Shown: positions 60,860-64,000 of the stretch, in pieces | Numbering within the stretch: position 1 is the first letter of the stretch | Layout: the number at the start of each line of letters is the position of its first letter | IMG/VR virus record: IMGVR_UViG_3300033149_002674 | Span: 1 to 64,000 of that record | Strand: one strand, 5' to 3' | Length of the DNA: 64,000 nt | From: a virus | Notes under the pieces: generated by a model | The model's input: only the letters and a program-made list of their open reading frames with translations | Database searches by the model: none | What the model was told of the DNA's origin: nothing | Program-made: the position numbers and the translations under genes

Positions 60860-63466
60860 ATGGTAAAAGCTAGAGAGAATCAACTAGGGCCGATTACAAT
60901 CTTGGACGAGGATTCTGGGGGCACTGTAGATAATACTGGTGCTAACCTACAGAATACTGGCGGTGTGACTCATAACGAACTTGTAGGAACTCCTGGAAAT
61001 AACTCTTTCTGGGTTGAGACCGGTGTGCCATCTCTTCCTAAGTTTACGGACTCTACTGGTGCTACCATTACTCTTGGCGCTCTAGCTGTTACAGATACTC
61101 TAGCAGCAACTCTTGCTGCTGGTAATGTCACTGGTGGAACCAGCATTGCCTTATCCAGTACTGACTCTATCACAGTAGAGAATCCATCTGGAAATATTGC
61201 TATTATGAATGGAGGTAATGGCTCTGATATCGGTGGAGATATAAATATTACATCTAGAGATATGGGATCTCTATATGTAAGAACTGAAGATTATCCTACT
61301 GGGTCTAATGTTGGAGATGGATATTTTGGATCATACTCAGTAACTGGCCCCTCTGGCAATGTTGAATTCGTAACAGAAGGTAATGGAACTCCATCTGGAG
61401 ATGTTCGTATTGGTACATACTCAAATGCAGATTCTGGTGACCTAACAATAATGACGGAAGCTACTGGTGGAAGTGCTGGTGATTTATTTATTGGGAGGTC
61501 TCATTCTGGTCTTGGCGGAGATATTATAGTCAGAAATGAGTCAACTGGTGGAACGGTTGGCGATATACTAATACAGAATGATGGCGCTGGCACTGCTGGC
61601 AATATAGAGATATCTAATACATCTATTGGCGGCGTTTGTGGTGAAATCAATATCTTCAATACATGCGGTGGACAACCAGGCGACATCAATATTTTCTCAC
61701 AGGGATTAGGTGCTCCTCCGGGAGATATTAATATATATGCACATGCAGGTGGTGGTCCAGGTGGTGACATCAGCTTTTCAACAGAAGGCGTTGGCGCTCC
61801 AGGTGGAAACTATGAGTTTAGAAGCTTTGGTGGTGGTGGTTCCGGTGGAGACTTTGACTTCTATTCATTTGGAACAGGTGGACCAGGCGGTGTATTTAGA
61901 TTCAATTCAGGCGGACCTACCAGCTCTGGTATAGCCGGTGAACCAGTCTTTCAATTCTTCACAGATGGTTACGGCGCTCCAGGTGGCGACTTTGACTTAA
62001 GAACAATTGGTCGTGGTGGTCCTGGTGGAAACTTTACATTCCACTCGCAAGCTTTATCTGGCGCTCCCGGTGGTAATGTACTTTTTAACCTTATCGGATC
62101 CGACGCTCCAGGCGGAGATTTTACTATAAGGTCTATTGTTGATGGTTCAGGTGCGCCATCTGGAAATTTCTTATATGAATCTATTACTCCAGCAGGTGCT
62201 CCTGGTGGTTCTATAACATTCAGAACTCAGGGTACAGGTGGTCCAAATGGTGAAGTGCTATTTGTTAGTTCCACTTCTTCTGCAGGTGGTGCTGCTGGTG
62301 GCGACATTAGAATGCAGACTGATAATGACTCCGGAGAAGGAGGAAATATAACATTAAGATCTTCTTCAACAGGGTATGGCTCAAATGTTACCGGTATCCT
62401 TATAGAAGGAGTTCAGAATGATGGCGCTAATGATACTCCATCTGTTACATTAAGAACTTCAAATTCAAATGGTTCAAACTCATCTATAAACATCAACCCA
62501 AGCAGTACATCTTCTGGAAATATTGATATTGAAACGTCAGGTGCGCCAAATGGTTCTGGTAGTATAAATATTTCTACAGGTGATGGTTTTGGTGCAGGAT
62601 CTGGTTCGTTAAACTTTGAGACAGGTGGTGGAGATAGTGCTGGCTCAGGTGCTATTACATTCCAAACGGGTTATGGTGGTAACGGGGCCTCTGGTCCTAT
62701 CACTTTCAGAACTGGCAATGGAGATACTGGTGGTTCTGGTAATATGACTTTTATAACGTCATTTGGAGGCAATGATGAGTCGGGTGGTTTCTATTTTGCA
62801 TCCGGTGAGGGTAATGATGGTGGTTCAGGCGAGTTTAGTATAATCACTGGTCCTGGTCAGGGAGGGGAATCCGGAGGTTTTACATTTACATCTGGTGATG
62901 TAGTTACCGATGGTTACACATCAGGACCATTTATTATTACTACAGGTAATGCTAATGGTAGCTTAGTTGACTCTGGAAATATTGAGTTTACTACTGGTGA
63001 TGTTTCTGGTGGAACTGGAATGGCTGGTGACATTATCTTTACACCAGGTACTGGAAATGGAACTAACGGTTCTGTTAGAGCAATTGGTGCATCACACACA
63101 GCAATAAGAGAACAAATAGAGTTAAGCTCATCTCAAGTAGTATCTGGTGCTGTTACATCAGGTGGCGGAACACTAGCTCTTACACTTCCAACGATTACAG
63201 ATGGAAGAACTGAAACATACAGTGTTAAAGTCAAAACCAATACAGCTGGAGCAAGAGATTTTTACAGAGCTATTGTAATAGCCTACAGATCTACAACGTC
63301 TACAATAGATAGAGTTGAGGTAGTATCTCCATTTAATAATGGAAACTTCACATTGGGAGCATCCCTGTCAACAAATGATGTTGTACTTACATTTACTAAT
63401 AACTCTGGCACGAACACTACTAATACGGTTATAACTGCATCTATAGATACAGAAGTTAATGCTTAA
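60860..63466 (+). CDS. Glycine-rich repeat tail fibre/adhesin
   Basis: An 868-residue protein. The first 75 residues form a shared N-terminal module (GPITILDEDSGG, TPGNNSFWVETG, PKFTDSTGATITLG). From about 115 to 700 it is a run of roughly 13-18-residue Gly-rich repeats of the pattern GG-(A/G)-PGG-D/N-x-x-F/I-x-(S/F)-x-G, for example GAPGGDFDLRTIGRGGPGGN. Glycines at two or three regular positions per unit could support a polyglycine-II or beta-solenoid fold. The C-terminal 120 residues lack the repeats (LALTLPTITDGRTETYSVKV) and probably form the terminal binding domain. The next gene begins 12 bases later with the same N-terminal module. Confidence 0.72.
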   Translation: MVKARENQLGPITILDEDSGGTVDNTGANLQNTGGVTHNELVGTPGNNSFWVETGVPSLPKFTDSTGATITLGALAVTDTLAATLAAGNVTGGTSIALSSTDSITVENPSGNIAIMNGGNGSDIGGDINITSRDMGSLYVRTEDYPTGSNVGDGYFGSYSVTGPSGNVEFVTEGNGTPSGDVRIGTYSNADSGDLTIMTEATGGSAGDLFIGRSHSGLGGDIIVRNESTGGTVGDILIQNDGAGTAGNIEISNTSIGGVCGEINIFNTCGGQPGDINIFSQGLGAPPGDINIYAHAGGGPGGDISFSTEGVGAPGGNYEFRSFGGGGSGGDFDFYSFGTGGPGGVFRFNSGGPTSSGIAGEPVFQFFTDGYGAPGGDFDLRTIGRGGPGGNFTFHSQALSGAPGGNVLFNLIGSDAPGGDFTIRSIVDGSGAPSGNFLYESITPAGAPGGSITFRTQGTGGPNGEVLFVSSTSSAGGAAGGDIRMQTDNDSGEGGNITLRSSSTGYGSNVTGILIEGVQNDGANDTPSVTLRTSNSNGSNSSININPSSTSSGNIDIETSGAPNGSGSINISTGDGFGAGSGSLNFETGGGDSAGSGAITFQTGYGGNGASGPITFRTGNGDTGGSGNMTFITSFGGNDESGGFYFASGEGNDGGSGEFSIITGPGQGGESGGFTFTSGDVVTDGYTSGPFIITTGNANGSLVDSGNIEFTTGDVSGGTGMAGDIIFTPGTGNGTNGSVRAIGASHTAIREQIELSSSQVVSGAVTSGGGTLALTLPTITDGRTETYSVKVKTNTAGARDFYRAIVIAYRSTTSTIDRVEVVSPFNNGNFTLGASLSTNDVVLTFTNNSGTNTTNTVITASIDTEVNA

Positions 63467-63478
63467 TATAGGACTTAT

Positions 63479-64000
63479 ATGGTACAGCCAAGAGAAGAAC
63501 AATTAGGAAACATTACCGTTTTAGACGAGGATAATGCAGGAGTTGTAACCACATCTGGTTCCAACATCACCGATGCTGGTGGTGTTATTCATGATGAGCT
63601 TGGAGGAACTCCTGGAAATAACTCTTTTTGGGTTGAAAATACATCCCCATCTCTACCAAAGTTTACCGATTCTGCTGGCTCTACAATAACACTTGGTGGT
63701 GGAGGAGATGGCTATAGCTCAGATGGACCAGCAAATCGTATTCAGGTTTCTGATGGATCAGAAGGTTTTGTTGCTGGTGGTTTAAGTGATGATGGGTCTG
63801 GTTTTCTTTCCTATGAAGTTGATGCTTCAGTATCTATTACCACTCAACCATCACGAGGAATAGCTCTTCTACCTGGAATAGGCGGGGACGCTTTCATATT
63901 TGGTCAAGACATAAGTCTTAATGCTAGTGCTGGTTCGGGTATCTCCACTATTCAGGGTGCTGATGTTGCACTTAATGCACAAGTAAATGATGTTAGTATA
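63479..64000 (+). CDS. Paralogous fibre gene, 3' end outside window
   Basis: ATG 63479 follows TATAGGACTTAT; 174 codons are visible and the frame is open at the window end. The N-terminal 75 residues closely match the start of the preceding gene: NITVLDEDNAG, TPGNNSFWVENT and LPKFTDSAGSTITLG. After that it diverges (GDGYSSDGPANRIQVSDGSE, GFLSYEVDASVSITTQ). It therefore shares an attachment module with its neighbour but carries a different distal part, continuing the fibre-gene array beyond this window. Confidence 0.75.
   Translation, partial: MVQPREEQLGNITVLDEDNAGVVTTSGSNITDAGGVIHDELGGTPGNNSFWVENTSPSLPKFTDSAGSTITLGGGGDGYSSDGPANRIQVSDGSEGFVAGGLSDDGSGFLSYEVDASVSITTQPSRGIALLPGIGGDAFIFGQDISLNASAGSGISTIQGADVALNAQVNDVSI

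Noticed and set aside
4599-62000. Many open frames on the - strand, including long ones opposite the giant structural genes
   Set aside because: They mirror codon bias of the + strand genes, lack ribosome-binding sites and match no family.
61200-62960. Regular short repeats that could suggest a CRISPR array
   Set aside because: Repeats are degenerate, keep an open reading frame and have no conserved spacer-repeat layout; they are protein repeats.
4315-63800. DGY excess explained by repeated DNA
   Set aside because: The codons for D, G and Y vary freely between copies and flanking DNA differs.

Overview
The window is one continuous, densely packed stretch of a large tailed-phage genome, most likely a myovirus. 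Every gene I can support lies on the + strand. Stops and starts commonly overlap (ATGA, TAATG) and most gaps are under 100 bases; no gene-free stretch exceeds about 200 bases. The phage assignment rests on a gp25-like baseplate wedge, a baseplate-J-like protein, an OB-fold spike protein, several very large modular fibre proteins, a phage-type loader/helicase pair and two free-standing HNH endonucleases. Base composition is AT-rich by eye. Starts are mostly ATG behind AGGAG/AAGGA-like sites, with a few TTG starts. Head, terminase, polymerase, tRNA and integrase genes are not in this window. The host cannot be named. A putative lipoprotein with a proline-rich tail hints at a Gram-negative host, but weakly.

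Layout. (1) 1-21610: tail and baseplate module. It holds a hub-like protein (5' end outside the window), an OB-fold spike, an inserted HNH endonuclease, a structural-looking protein with an unusually hydrophobic N-terminal third, a hypothetical protein, the gp25-like wedge, a baseplate-J-like wedge, a 2241-residue protein with two LamG-like regions, and a 990-residue protein carrying a dockerin-like pair of calcium loops. (2) 21614-22561: a small putative lipoprotein and a second HNH endonuclease related to the first. (3) 22558-38666: a 16 kb glycan island. It encodes eight or nine glycosyltransferases or related proteins, a sulfotransferase, two methyltransferases (one with a fibre-like C-terminal tail), GDP-mannose 4,6-dehydratase, GDP-fucose synthase and an RmlB-like dehydratase. 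(4) 38731-40116: an FtsZ/tubulin-like GTPase with its own candidate promoter and terminator. (5) 40189-49125: replication, expression and small-gene block. It holds a superfamily 2 helicase, an Sm-like small protein, a DnaC-like loader, a DnaB-like helicase, zinc-ribbon proteins, a sigma-70-like factor, a methionine aminopeptidase and several unknown small proteins. (6) 49152-64000: after a strong terminator and candidate promoters, a fibre/adhesin locus of five modular genes, the last cut by the window end, with repeated and exchanged domains.

How it fits together. The baseplate and fibre genes build the adsorption apparatus. The island could make activated deoxy sugars, polymerise or attach them, and then sulfate and methylate the product; the target (virion protein, host envelope or DNA) is not shown by sequence. 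One methyltransferase ends in a segment resembling the fibre modules, and several structural proteins are strongly enriched in the tripeptide Asp-Gly-Tyr. These two observations make a decorated virion the hypothesis I would test first. The tubulin-like protein, sigma factor and aminopeptidase suggest a phage that controls intracellular organisation, transcription and protein maturation to some degree.
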